From: Candidatus Acetothermia bacterium JdFR-50
GTDB taxonomy: Bacteria; Bipolaricaulota; Bipolaricaulia; Bipolaricaulales; Bipolaricaulaceae
Length of the DNA stretch: 5,858 nucleotides
Reading direction: 5' to 3'
NCBI GenBank assembly: GCA_002010365.1
Contig: MTNL01000217.1
Coordinates: 1-5,858 of the forward strand
Shown here: one piece after another, positions 1 through 5,858 of the stretch
Layout: every line of letters starts with the position of its first letter
How positions within the stretch are numbered: the stretch's first letter is position 1
The notes under the pieces: model-generated
What the model was told of the DNA's origin: nothing
The model's input: the letters and a program-made list of their open reading frames with translations, nothing else
Databases searched by the model: none
Position numbers and translations under genes: made by a program

Positions 1-1152
1 GCCGGTTGTGGAGTCGTGTTTGTGGATCCGGTCGAGATCGGCAAGCTTGGGAACGTACTGCGGGATGTGGTCCGGGCGTCCAGGTTTCTGGTTGTCCCTG
101 GGGATCTCCCCCTCCTTTCGCCGGAATCCTTACAAACTTTGCTTCGGGAACACCGCGCTCGTGGGGCCCTCCTTTCGCTCTTGACCTTCGTCCCGGAGTG
201 TCCGGGCAACCTTGGGGTAGTGATGCGGGACGAATCCGGGATTCCCAAGGCCATCTTGGGACCTGAGGATGTATCCCAAGGGGGTCCAGCTTATCGAGAG
301 GTCAGTTCTGGCATCTGGTGTGCCGAGAACCTCCCCGAAGTCCGGGAGGTCCTGATGAAGGTCCCCGCCTTTGGCGTTAAATGCGAGGACTTTTTGTCCA
401 CCCTCTATCCTCGGACCTGGGCCGTGACCTGGCCCAATTCCGAGGATCTTCTGAGGGTTAATACCAGAAGGGAATTGGCCCAGGCGGAGTGGATCCTGCG
501 GCAACGGATTGTGGCGCGGCTGCAGGAGTCCGGGGTGACGGTGGTGGATCCAGGGAGTTCCTTTGTGGGGCCGGAAGTGACCGTCGGCGAGGACACAGTC
601 TTGTACCCCGGGGTTTACCTTTTCGGAAAAACGGAGATCGGAGAGGAATGTGAGATCGGTCCGCAGACGTACCTCGTGGACACGGTGGTGGAGCGGGGTG
701 TTAAGGTCTGGTTCTCCGTCCTCGAGAAGGCTCATGTGGAGGAAGGGGCTCGGATCGGTCCCTACGCCCACCTCCGCCCCGGAGCGAGGATTGGCCGGGG
801 GGCCCGGATCGGGAACTTCGTGGAGGTGAAGAACGCCGAGATCGGCGAGGGGGTTCGGGCAGGACATTTGGCCTACATCGGCGACGCCGAGGTGGGACCG
901 GACGCCAACATCGGCGCGGGGACAATAACGTGTAATTACGATGGTGTGCGCAAACACCGGACGATTATAGGCAAGGGGGCCTTCATCGGTTCCAACGCCG
1001 CGTTGGTGGCCCCGATTACCATCGGGGAGGGAGCTGTTGTGGGCGCGGGGTCGGTGATCACCGAGGATGTACCTCCGTACGCCCTCGCCCTGGGACGCGC
1101 TCGTCAGGTGATCAAGCCCGAGTGGGCCAAAAGGAGGGGGAAGGTCGGGTGA
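1..1152 (+). CDS. glmU: Bifunctional GlmU: GlcNAc-1-P uridyltransferase / GlcN-1-P acetyltransferase, 5' end cut by window
   Basis: GlmU acetylates glucosamine-1-P from acetyl-CoA, then couples the product to UTP, giving cytoplasmic UDP-GlcNAc for peptidoglycan and other envelope polymers. The frame is open to the window edge and 383 residues are visible; family proteins have about 450-460, so roughly 66-74 N-terminal residues, including the LxxGxGTRM nucleotide loop, lie upstream. The GTG at 16 is internal. The C-terminal half (visible residues about 185-360) is a hexapeptide-repeat left-handed beta-helix with all acetyltransferase residues present: R259 in HLRPGA, K277 in NFVEVKN, H289 and Y292 in AGHLAYIGDAE, N312 in NIGAGTITCNYDG and K318 (E. 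coli R333, K351, H363, Y366, N386, K392). In the N-terminal half the metal ligands D35 (PGDLPLL) and N154 (RVNTRRELAQAE) are kept, but QLGTGHA, GYGR, the ExK segment and NTG are altered. The acetyltransferase call is very safe; uridyltransferase activity is less so. The stop overlaps the prs start. Confidence 0.93.
   Translation, partial: AGCGVVFVDPVEIGKLGNVLRDVVRASRFLVVPGDLPLLSPESLQTLLREHRARGALLSLLTFVPECPGNLGVVMRDESGIPKAILGPEDVSQGGPAYREVSSGIWCAENLPEVREVLMKVPAFGVKCEDFLSTLYPRTWAVTWPNSEDLLRVNTRRELAQAEWILRQRIVARLQESGVTVVDPGSSFVGPEVTVGEDTVLYPGVYLFGKTEIGEECEIGPQTYLVDTVVERGVKVWFSVLEKAHVEEGARIGPYAHLRPGARIGRGARIGNFVEVKNAEIGEGVRAGHLAYIGDAEVGPDANIGAGTITCNYDGVRKHRTIIGKGAFIGSNAALVAPITIGEGAVVGAGSVITEDVPPYALALGRARQVIKPEWAKRRGKVG
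1132..1144 (+). promoter_or_regulatory. Ribosome binding site for prs, inside the glmU end
   Basis: The purine run at 1132-1144 contains AGGAGG (1132-1137) and GGAAGG (1139-1144), 11 and 4 bases before the GTG at 1149. It supports GTG 1149 as the prs start over the in-frame ATG at 1122, which lies upstream of this site and deep inside glmU. Confidence 0.7.
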
Positions 1153-2240
1153 ACGGGCTCAAGATCGTGGCGGGAAACGCCAATCCCGAGCTCGCCAAAA
1201 GGATCACCGAGCTTGTGGTGGAGAAGTTCAACACCAAGTACGCGGACTTCCTGGACGAGCTCTGTCGGGATCGGCGGGGGAAGTTGGCGGGAGATGTTGT
1301 GCCGCTTAGTTTCGAAGACGTCTGGTGCGAGGCCGAGGTAAGCTATTTCCCCGACCGTGAGGTCTACGCCCATGTGGAGAAGACCGTGCGGGGACATTTC
1401 GTGTTCGTTGTCCAGCCCACGTGTCCCCCCCGTGGCGTTCCCCGGGGTCCGGAGAAACCGGGTCCCCAGACGGTAAACGACATCGTGATGGAGCTCCTGC
1501 TGCTTGTGGATGCCTTGAAGCGGGCCTCGGCGGAAAGGATCTGCGCAGTTACCCCGTATTTCGGCTACGCCCGCCAGGACCGAAAGACCGAGGGCAGGGT
1601 TCCCATCTCGGCGCGGCTTTTGGCGAACATGATCGAGCGGGCCGGGACCAGCAGGGTCCTGGCCATCGAGCTTCACGCGAGCCAAATTCAGGGGTTCTTC
1701 GACATCCCATTGGACCACCTGCGCACCGACCACCTCTTCGCGCGCCACATCCAAGCCAACCACCCGGAGTGGTTGGAGGATCTGGTGGTGGTCTCGCCGG
1801 ACATAGGTGGCCTTTTCCGGGCGCGACGGGTGGCGGAGAGGTTGCACGCCCCCTTCGCCACCCTGGCGAAGCGCCGCTTCCGCGGTGGGGATCTGGAGGT
1901 GCTTTTGGTCATCGGTGAGGTGAGGGGGAAGAAGGTGCTGCTTGTGGATGATATCCTTTCCACTGGGGGGACCCTCATCCGGGCCGCGAACAAGCTCTTG
2001 GAGGATGGGGCAAGGGAGGTGTACGCAGCCTGTACCCACGGGATCTTCGCTGGCGATGCCCTGGAGCAGATCGAGTCCTCACCCTTGAGCCGTGTTGTGG
2101 TCACGGATACCATTCCGCAAGCCACCACGGCCGCACACCCCAAGGTGGAGGTCATCTCGGTGGCGGATGACTTGGCGGAAGCGATCATAAGGATCTACCT
2201 CGGCCTATCGATAAGCGAGCTTCTTGTGCGTGGCCGCTAG
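1149..2240 (+). CDS. prs: Ribose-phosphate pyrophosphokinase (PRPP synthase) with two insertions
   Basis: Transfers pyrophosphate from ATP to ribose-5-phosphate, giving PRPP for purine, pyrimidine, histidine, tryptophan and NAD synthesis. GTG 1149 overlaps the glmU stop as GTGA, and from there the protein opens with the family N-terminus (KIVAGNANPELAKRI). Core motifs in order: FPDRE (67-71, matching the ATP-contacting FxDGE), ARQDRK (141-146), LHASQIQGFFDIPLDHL starting at L175 with the conserved histidine H176, AKRR (240-243, the catalytic flexible-loop basic residues), and DDILSTGGT (267-275), the PRPP-binding loop. The C-terminal LAEAIIR stretch is also typical. At 363 residues it exceeds the usual 310-320. 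The extra length lies near residues 26-57 and between TCPP (91-94) and VNDIVMELL (109-117), the latter a Pro/Gly-rich loop of about 14 residues. The STGGT loop resembles archaeal-type enzymes more than the DTAGT of Bacillus. All catalytic motifs are present, so activity is expected; how the insertions affect regulation is unknown. Confidence 0.95.
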   Translation: MNGLKIVAGNANPELAKRITELVVEKFNTKYADFLDELCRDRRGKLAGDVVPLSFEDVWCEAEVSYFPDREVYAHVEKTVRGHFVFVVQPTCPPRGVPRGPEKPGPQTVNDIVMELLLLVDALKRASAERICAVTPYFGYARQDRKTEGRVPISARLLANMIERAGTSRVLAIELHASQIQGFFDIPLDHLRTDHLFARHIQANHPEWLEDLVVVSPDIGGLFRARRVAERLHAPFATLAKRRFRGGDLEVLLVIGEVRGKKVLLVDDILSTGGTLIRAANKLLEDGAREVYAACTHGIFAGDALEQIESSPLSRVVVTDTIPQATTAAHPKVEVISVADDLAEAIIRIYLGLSISELLVRGR

Positions 2241-2242
2241 TG

Positions 2243-2249
2243 AGGAGGT
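2243..2249 (+). promoter_or_regulatory. Strong ribosome binding site deciding the rplY start
   Basis: AGGAGGT is a near-perfect anti-16S match in the 16-base gap after the prs stop. It lies 7 bases before ATG 2257 but only 1 base before ATG 2251, so 2257 (MAKITARKR) is the better start. An in-frame start at 2224 lies within prs and lacks a site of this quality. Confidence 0.85.
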
Positions 2250-2256
2250 AATGGGG

Positions 2257-2895
2257 ATGGCAAAGATCACGGCGCGAAAACGATCCGACAGCGAAAGGCC
2301 CAAGGCCCTCAGGCGCCGGGGATGGGTGCCGGGGGTAGTGTACGGACCGCATCTTGAAAGCACCCCCATCGCGGTGGAGTACAAGGCCCTGGAGAGGCTT
2401 GTTTCCGAGATCACCCGCTCCACCAGGATCGAGTTGGAATACGACGGCGAGAAGCACTTCGTCTTCATCAAGGAGCTACAGCGGGATTCCATCACCGACA
2501 GGTTTATCCACGTGGACTTCTACGCCCCCGAGCCGGGCCAGATCATGTCCCTGGATGTGCCCATCCGGCTCGTGGGGACCCCAGCCGGGGTAAAGGCCGG
2601 GGGGATCCTGGAGCACATCCACGAGGAAATCCCGGTGGAGGGGCCTCTCGAAGCCATTCCTCCCTACATCGAGGTGGACATATCCGAGCTCGGTCTCGAT
2701 GAGGCCTTGCTCGTCAAGGACCTCCCGCTTCCCGAGGGACTGCGTTCCCTCCTCCCCGAGGACGAGGCGGTGGTGAACATCCTACCGCCCAAGGTCCTGG
2801 TAACCGAGGAAGCCGCGGAAGAGGAGGCCGCCGAGGCTGCCGAGGAGGTGCCGGCCGAGGGCGCTCCGGCGGAGAAGGAGGAAGGGGAGTCTTGA
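2257..2895 (+). CDS. rplY: Large ribosomal subunit protein bL25, CTC/TL5 type
   Basis: Binds 5S rRNA in the central protuberance of the 50S subunit; the Bacillus relative Ctc is a general-stress protein. The product has 212 residues. Residues 1-92 form the L25 5S-binding domain, with the signature RRGWVPGVVYG (20-30) and FIHVDFYAPEPGQ (83-95). Residues about 95-183 match the TL5/CTC C-terminal beta domain: GTPAGVKAGGILEH (107-120), PPYIEVDISEL (135-145) and LLVKDLPLPEG (151-161). Residues 184-212 are a low-complexity tail of Glu, Ala and Pro, probably disordered and strongly acidic. This two-domain form is longer than the roughly 94-residue E. coli L25, as expected for TL5/CTC members. Position between prs and pth matches the Bacillus order. 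The stop TGA is shared with the TTG start of pth, which suggests translational coupling. Confidence 0.95.
   Translation: MAKITARKRSDSERPKALRRRGWVPGVVYGPHLESTPIAVEYKALERLVSEITRSTRIELEYDGEKHFVFIKELQRDSITDRFIHVDFYAPEPGQIMSLDVPIRLVGTPAGVKAGGILEHIHEEIPVEGPLEAIPPYIEVDISELGLDEALLVKDLPLPEGLRSLLPEDEAVVNILPPKVLVTEEAAEEEAAEAAEEVPAEGAPAEKEEGES
2875..2889 (+). promoter_or_regulatory. Ribosome binding region for pth
   Basis: Purine-rich stretch inside the last codons of rplY containing AAGGAGG (2875-2881, 10 bases before the start) and AGGGGAG (2883-2889, 2 bases before). Together with the TTGA overlap it supports the TTG at 2892. The same bases encode the Glu/Lys-rich end of the L25 tail, so purine content alone is weak evidence. 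Confidence 0.55.
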
Positions 2896-3461
2896 GGGCC
2901 GTAGTGGGCCTGGGAAATCCCGGCCCCGCATACGCCCTTACCCGCCACAACCTCGGCTTCTGGGTGGTGGACCTGCTCCGGATGGAAGGGAAGTGGCATC
3001 GTGTCCTCTTCCCATGGGGTGAGGTTTTCGCGGCGGAAGAAAGGCTCCTTTTGAAGCCCCTTACCTACATGAACCGTTCCGGGGAAGCGGTGAGGGAGCT
3101 CCTCTCCCGCTATCCCCTGAAGCCCCAGGATCTCCTCCTCGTCCACGACGACGTGGACCTCCCGGTGGGGGCGGTGCGGCTCCGGGAGCGTGGTGGGGAC
3201 GCGGGTCACCTGGGGGTGCGCTCCGTCCTCGGGGCCCTGGGCACGGAGGATCTGCCCCGCCTGAAGCTGGGGATCGGCCCGAAACCCGAGGGAGTGGATC
3301 TGGCTGACTACGTGCTCTCTCGACCCCTGGAGGAGGAACTGGAGAGGCTCCGCGCCGCCGCCGCCTTCGCCGCTGAGATAGCTGCGGCGTTCCTGGAAGG
3401 AGGGTACGGGGCTGCGTTGGGACATTACTCCCGGGGAGTCGCTGCCGGGAAGGGGGTATAA
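2892..3461 (+). CDS. pth: Peptidyl-tRNA hydrolase (Pth1 family)
   Basis: Cleaves the ester bond of peptidyl-tRNA that drops off ribosomes, freeing tRNA in the cytoplasm; normally essential in bacteria. The 189 residues match the family size of 185-195. TTG 2892 puts the N-terminus exactly at the family start (MRAVVGLGNPGPAYALTRHN); no other start would keep the first beta strand. Visible active-site residues are N9 in GLGNPG, catalytic H19 in TRHN, M60-N61 in KPLTYMNRSG, D86 in VHDDVDLP, and H106. These correspond to E. coli N10, H20, M67-N68, D93 and H113. The next residue, N114 in E. coli (GGHNGL), is leucine here: the segment reads GGDAGHLGV and codon 3210-3212 is CTG. N114 contacts the peptidyl-tRNA substrate, so this is an unusual change in an otherwise intact enzyme. 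The rplY-pth pairing is classic context. The stop lies one base before a possible TTG start of clpC. Confidence 0.95.
   Translation: MRAVVGLGNPGPAYALTRHNLGFWVVDLLRMEGKWHRVLFPWGEVFAAEERLLLKPLTYMNRSGEAVRELLSRYPLKPQDLLLVHDDVDLPVGAVRLRERGGDAGHLGVRSVLGALGTEDLPRLKLGIGPKPEGVDLADYVLSRPLEEELERLRAAAAFAAEIAAAFLEGGYGAALGHYSRGVAAGKGV
3450..3456 (+). promoter_or_regulatory. Ribosome binding site for clpC
   Basis: AAGGGGG, at the very end of pth, lies 6 bases before TTG 3463. The alternative ATG 3481 has only the weaker GAAGAG at 3469-3474, also 6 bases upstream. This favours TTG 3463 as the start, although the family N-terminus aligns best from ATG 3481. Confidence 0.55.
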
Positions 3462-3462
3462 T

Positions 3463-5858
3463 TTGTCCGAAGAGTTCGCTATGTACGAAAAGTTCTCCCG
3501 TGATGCCGCCAAATGGCTTGCGGCCTCCCACACCGAGGCTGAGGAGTGGCGCCACCGCTACGTTGGCACCGAGCACCTACTGCTCGCCGCGCTCCGGCTC
3601 GAACACCTGTCGGTGTATCGGTTTCTCTTGAGCCACGGCCTCACCTACGAGCGGGTAGCCCGGATCGTCGAGCGCCAGAAGGGCCGCGGCAAGCTCCACA
3701 TCCCCCAAGGAGGCCTGGAGATGACCCAGAGGCTCCGGAAGGTGATGAAGATGGCGTTCGACGAGGCTCGCCGCCAGGGGGCGGAGTTCATCGAGCCCGA
3801 ACACCTCCTCTTCGCTCTGCTCAAGGAAGGAGAGGGGACCGCGGCCGAGATCCTTCGGGCCCACGGGATCGACCTTCGGGTGGCCAAGGCCTACTTCCGC
3901 CACCACCGGCGCTCCGGCATGAGGGTCCGTACCGTATCCTCCCAGAGGCTTCCCGGAGAACTGGGTGAGTTCGGCCGGGACCTGGTGGAGGAGGCGGAGA
4001 TGGGCCTCCTGGACCCGGTGATCGGGAGGGAGCGGGAGCTGGAGCGGGTGATCCAGATCCTCTGCCGCCGGAAAAAGAATAACCCCGTCCTCATCGGCGA
4101 GGCCGGGGTTGGGAAGACCGCCATCGTGGAGGGTCTCGCCCAGAAGATCGCCATGGGGGACGTGCCCCGGGCCCTGGCGGATAAATCCATCGTGGAGCTC
4201 GATATCGCGGGGATCGTGGCCGGGACCAAGTACCGGGGCGAGTTCGAGCAGCGGCTGAAGAACATCCTCAACCGGGTGATGGAGTCCGACAACATCATCC
4301 TCTTCATAGACGAGCTCCACACCGTGGTGGGTGCCGGGGGAGCGGAGGGGGCCATCGACGCTTCGGCGATCCTCAAGCCCCCATTGGCCTCCGGGGCGAT
4401 CCAGTGCATCGGCACCGCCACCCCCGACGACTACCGGAAGACGGTGGAGAAGGACCCGGCGCTCCGACGCCGGTTCAAGACCGTTTACGTGGAAGAACCC
4501 TCGGTGGAGGAAACGGTGAAGATCCTCCGGGGACTCCGGTCCCGTTACGAGCAGCACCACGGGGTGCGGATCACCGACGACGCCCTGTGGCAAGCGGCGC
4601 GCCTGGCGGACCGTTACATCACTGACCAGTTCCTCCCCGACAAGGCCATCGACCTCATCGACGAGACCGCGGCCCGGGTGCGCCTCTCCGCCTCCGATCT
4701 TCCTCCGGAGGCCCGGGAGCTCATCGAGGAAATCACGCGTCTCGAGGAGGAGGAAGAGGAGGCGGTGGCGCACCAGAATTACGAACTAGCCGCGAAACTG
4801 CGGGACCAGCGTAGCGCCCTGATGGAGGAGCTCCGGGAGCACGAGGAGAAGCTCGAAGGCCGGGCCGAGACCCCAACGGTGGAGGGCCACCACATCGCCG
4901 AGACGGTGTCCCTCTGGACCGGGATCCCCATGCACCACCTCCAGGAGGAGGACACCGCCCGCTTGGTGAACATGGAGGAGAAGATCCACGAGCGGCTGGT
5001 GGATCAGGACGAGGCGGTGCGGGCGGTGTGCCGGGCGATCCGGCGGGCCTACGCCGGGATCAAGGACCCCCGCCGTCCCATCGGGGCGTTCCTCTTCCTA
5101 GGGCCCACCGGGGTGGGGAAGACGGAGTTGGCGCGGACCCTGGCGGAGTTCCTCTTCGGCGACGAGGACGCCCTGATCCGCATCGATATGTCCGAGTACA
5201 TGGAGCGCTTCTCCGTCTCGCGCCTCATCGGTGCCCCGCCCGGTTATGTGGGGTATGAAGAGGCCGGCGAGCTCACCGAGGCGGTGCGCCGGCGCCCTTA
5301 TTCCGTGGTCCTCTTCGACGAGATCGAGAAGGCCCATCGGGACGTATTCAACATCCTCCTGCAGGTGATGGATGACGGGATCCTCACCGACTCCCAGGGG
5401 CGCAAGGTCTCCTTCCGCCACACTGTCCTCATCATGACCTCCAACATCGGAGGCAAGCTCATCACCGACCAGACCTCCACCGGTTTCGGCTCCCAGGACA
5501 CGGAGCAGACCTACCAGGACATAAAGAGCCGGGTCATGTCGGAAGTGAAAAAGTACTTCTCGCCGGAGTTCCTGAACCGCCTGGACGACATCATAGTCTT
5601 CCGGCCCCTTACCCGGGAGCAGGTTGGTGAGATCGCGAGGCTTCTCATCGGCCGGCTCCAGCAGCGCCTCCGCGAGGAGCACGGGATCGAATTGGAGCTT
5701 GCGGATTCAGCCTTGGATCTCCTTATCGAGAAAGGCTTTGACGCCAAATATGGGGCCCGCCCTATGAGGAGGACCATCGAGCGGCTGGTGGAGGATCCCA
5801 TCGCCGAGAAGATCCTCACCAAGGAGTTCCCCGAGGGATCCACCATCGTGGTGGAGGC
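3463..5858 (+). CDS. clpC: ClpC, Hsp100/Clp two-domain AAA+ unfoldase, 3' end cut by window
   Basis: Hexameric ATPase that unfolds damaged or adaptor-delivered proteins into ClpP. The frame runs off the window; about 792 residues from ATG 3481 are visible of the usual 810-850. Numbering from that ATG: two ClpN repeats (GTEHLLL at 29-35, EPEHLLF at 105-111), Walker A GEAGVGKT (206-213), pore-loop Y251, Walker B FIDEL with D277-E278, and arginines 329-331. A short middle domain (about 404-470) carries a UVR-like motif (NYELAAKLRD, from 433); its shortness argues against ClpB. The second ATPase has GPTGVGKT (541-548), pore-loop Y589 in PPGYVGY, Walker B FDEIEKAH with D613-E614, FLNR R700 and sensor-2 GARP R760. 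T667-G668-F669 sits where other ClpC proteins have VGF or LGF, the ClpP-docking loop. E31 and E107 match the phosphoarginine-binding glutamates of Bacillus ClpC (E32, E106). The TTG 3463 start adds six residues. No ctsR, mcsA or mcsB lies directly upstream. Confidence 0.95.
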   Translation, partial: MSEEFAMYEKFSRDAAKWLAASHTEAEEWRHRYVGTEHLLLAALRLEHLSVYRFLLSHGLTYERVARIVERQKGRGKLHIPQGGLEMTQRLRKVMKMAFDEARRQGAEFIEPEHLLFALLKEGEGTAAEILRAHGIDLRVAKAYFRHHRRSGMRVRTVSSQRLPGELGEFGRDLVEEAEMGLLDPVIGRERELERVIQILCRRKKNNPVLIGEAGVGKTAIVEGLAQKIAMGDVPRALADKSIVELDIAGIVAGTKYRGEFEQRLKNILNRVMESDNIILFIDELHTVVGAGGAEGAIDASAILKPPLASGAIQCIGTATPDDYRKTVEKDPALRRRFKTVYVEEPSVEETVKILRGLRSRYEQHHGVRITDDALWQAARLADRYITDQFLPDKAIDLIDETAARVRLSASDLPPEARELIEEITRLEEEEEEAVAHQNYELAAKLRDQRSALMEELREHEEKLEGRAETPTVEGHHIAETVSLWTGIPMHHLQEEDTARLVNMEEKIHERLVDQDEAVRAVCRAIRRAYAGIKDPRRPIGAFLFLGPTGVGKTELARTLAEFLFGDEDALIRIDMSEYMERFSVSRLIGAPPGYVGYEEAGELTEAVRRRPYSVVLFDEIEKAHRDVFNILLQVMDDGILTDSQGRKVSFRHTVLIMTSNIGGKLITDQTSTGFGSQDTEQTYQDIKSRVMSEVKKYFSPEFLNRLDDIIVFRPLTREQVGEIARLLIGRLQQRLREEHGIELELADSALDLLIEKGFDAKYGARPMRRTIERLVEDPIAEKILTKEFPEGSTIVVE

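Noticed and set aside
16..18. GTG at 16 as the true start of a short GlmU-like protein
   Set aside because: The frame is open to base 1, no ribosome binding site precedes it, and the missing length equals the conserved GlmU N-terminus, so the gene most likely begins outside the window.
130..2039. Long - strand open frames opposite glmU (275 codons) and prs (311 codons)
   Set aside because: Both mirror unambiguous + strand genes, have low-complexity translations without family motifs, and lack a convincing ribosome binding site.
2224..2256. Upstream in-frame starts for rplY at 2224 and 2251
   Set aside because: The start at 2224 lies inside prs, and ATG 2251 is one base from the AGGAGGT site. 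ATG 2257 has ideal spacing and gives the family N-terminus MAKITARKR.
3462..3480. Rho-independent terminator or CtsR operator between pth and clpC
   Set aside because: No GC hairpin followed by a T run and no tandem GGTCAAA-type repeat is seen there; the gap is too short for either.
4741..4765. GAG/GAA repeat run in clpC as a possible tandem repeat or slippage site
   Set aside because: It encodes six glutamates (E422-E427) in the first helix of the middle domain, where charged coiled-coil residues are expected, and the frame stays intact on both sides.
3577..4773. 398-codon open frame on the - strand opposite clpC
   Set aside because: It lies wholly antisense to a strongly conserved ATPase gene, its translation is rich in His, Pro, Gly and Arg with no recognisable fold, and such mirror frames are expected in GC-rich coding DNA.

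Overview
This window is a tightly packed block of housekeeping genes, all on the + strand, from a GC-rich bacterium. The order is glmU (5' end outside the window), prs, rplY/ctc, pth and clpC (3' end outside the window). There is no RNA gene, mobile element, CRISPR array or integration site, and no gene-free stretch longer than about 20 bases. The run glmU-prs-ctc-pth is the well-known order of Bacillus and other Gram-positive bacteria. The proteins are divergent, however, and start codons are often GTG or TTG, so the host could be a deep-branching lineage with the same ancestral order. I cannot assign a phylum from this sequence alone.

Layout. Positions 1-1152 hold GlmU without its first roughly 66-74 residues: a divergent uridyltransferase half and a textbook acetyltransferase left-handed beta-helix. 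A GTGA overlap leads into prs (1149-2240), a PRPP synthase about 45 residues longer than usual because of two internal insertions. After 16 bases with a perfect ribosome binding site comes rplY (2257-2895), a CTC/TL5-type L25 protein with an acidic tail. A TTGA overlap leads into pth (2892-3461), peptidyl-tRNA hydrolase. One base later a TTG, or 19 bases later an ATG, starts clpC (3463 to beyond 5858), a two-ATPase Hsp100 unfoldase lacking only its last few residues here.

How they fit together. GlmU makes the UDP-GlcNAc precursor for the cell envelope, and Prs makes PRPP for nucleotides, histidine and tryptophan. L25/CTC binds 5S rRNA, Pth recycles peptidyl-tRNA released by stalled ribosomes, and ClpC with ClpP removes damaged proteins. 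The short spacings and two start/stop overlaps suggest one transcript with translational coupling. The last three genes form a translation and protein quality-control group.

No new multi-gene system is visible. The points worth a second look lie inside the proteins: substitutions in the GlmU nucleotide-sugar pocket, leucine in place of a conserved active-site asparagine in Pth, two insertions in Prs, and clpC sitting in this operon instead of behind ctsR-mcsA-mcsB.
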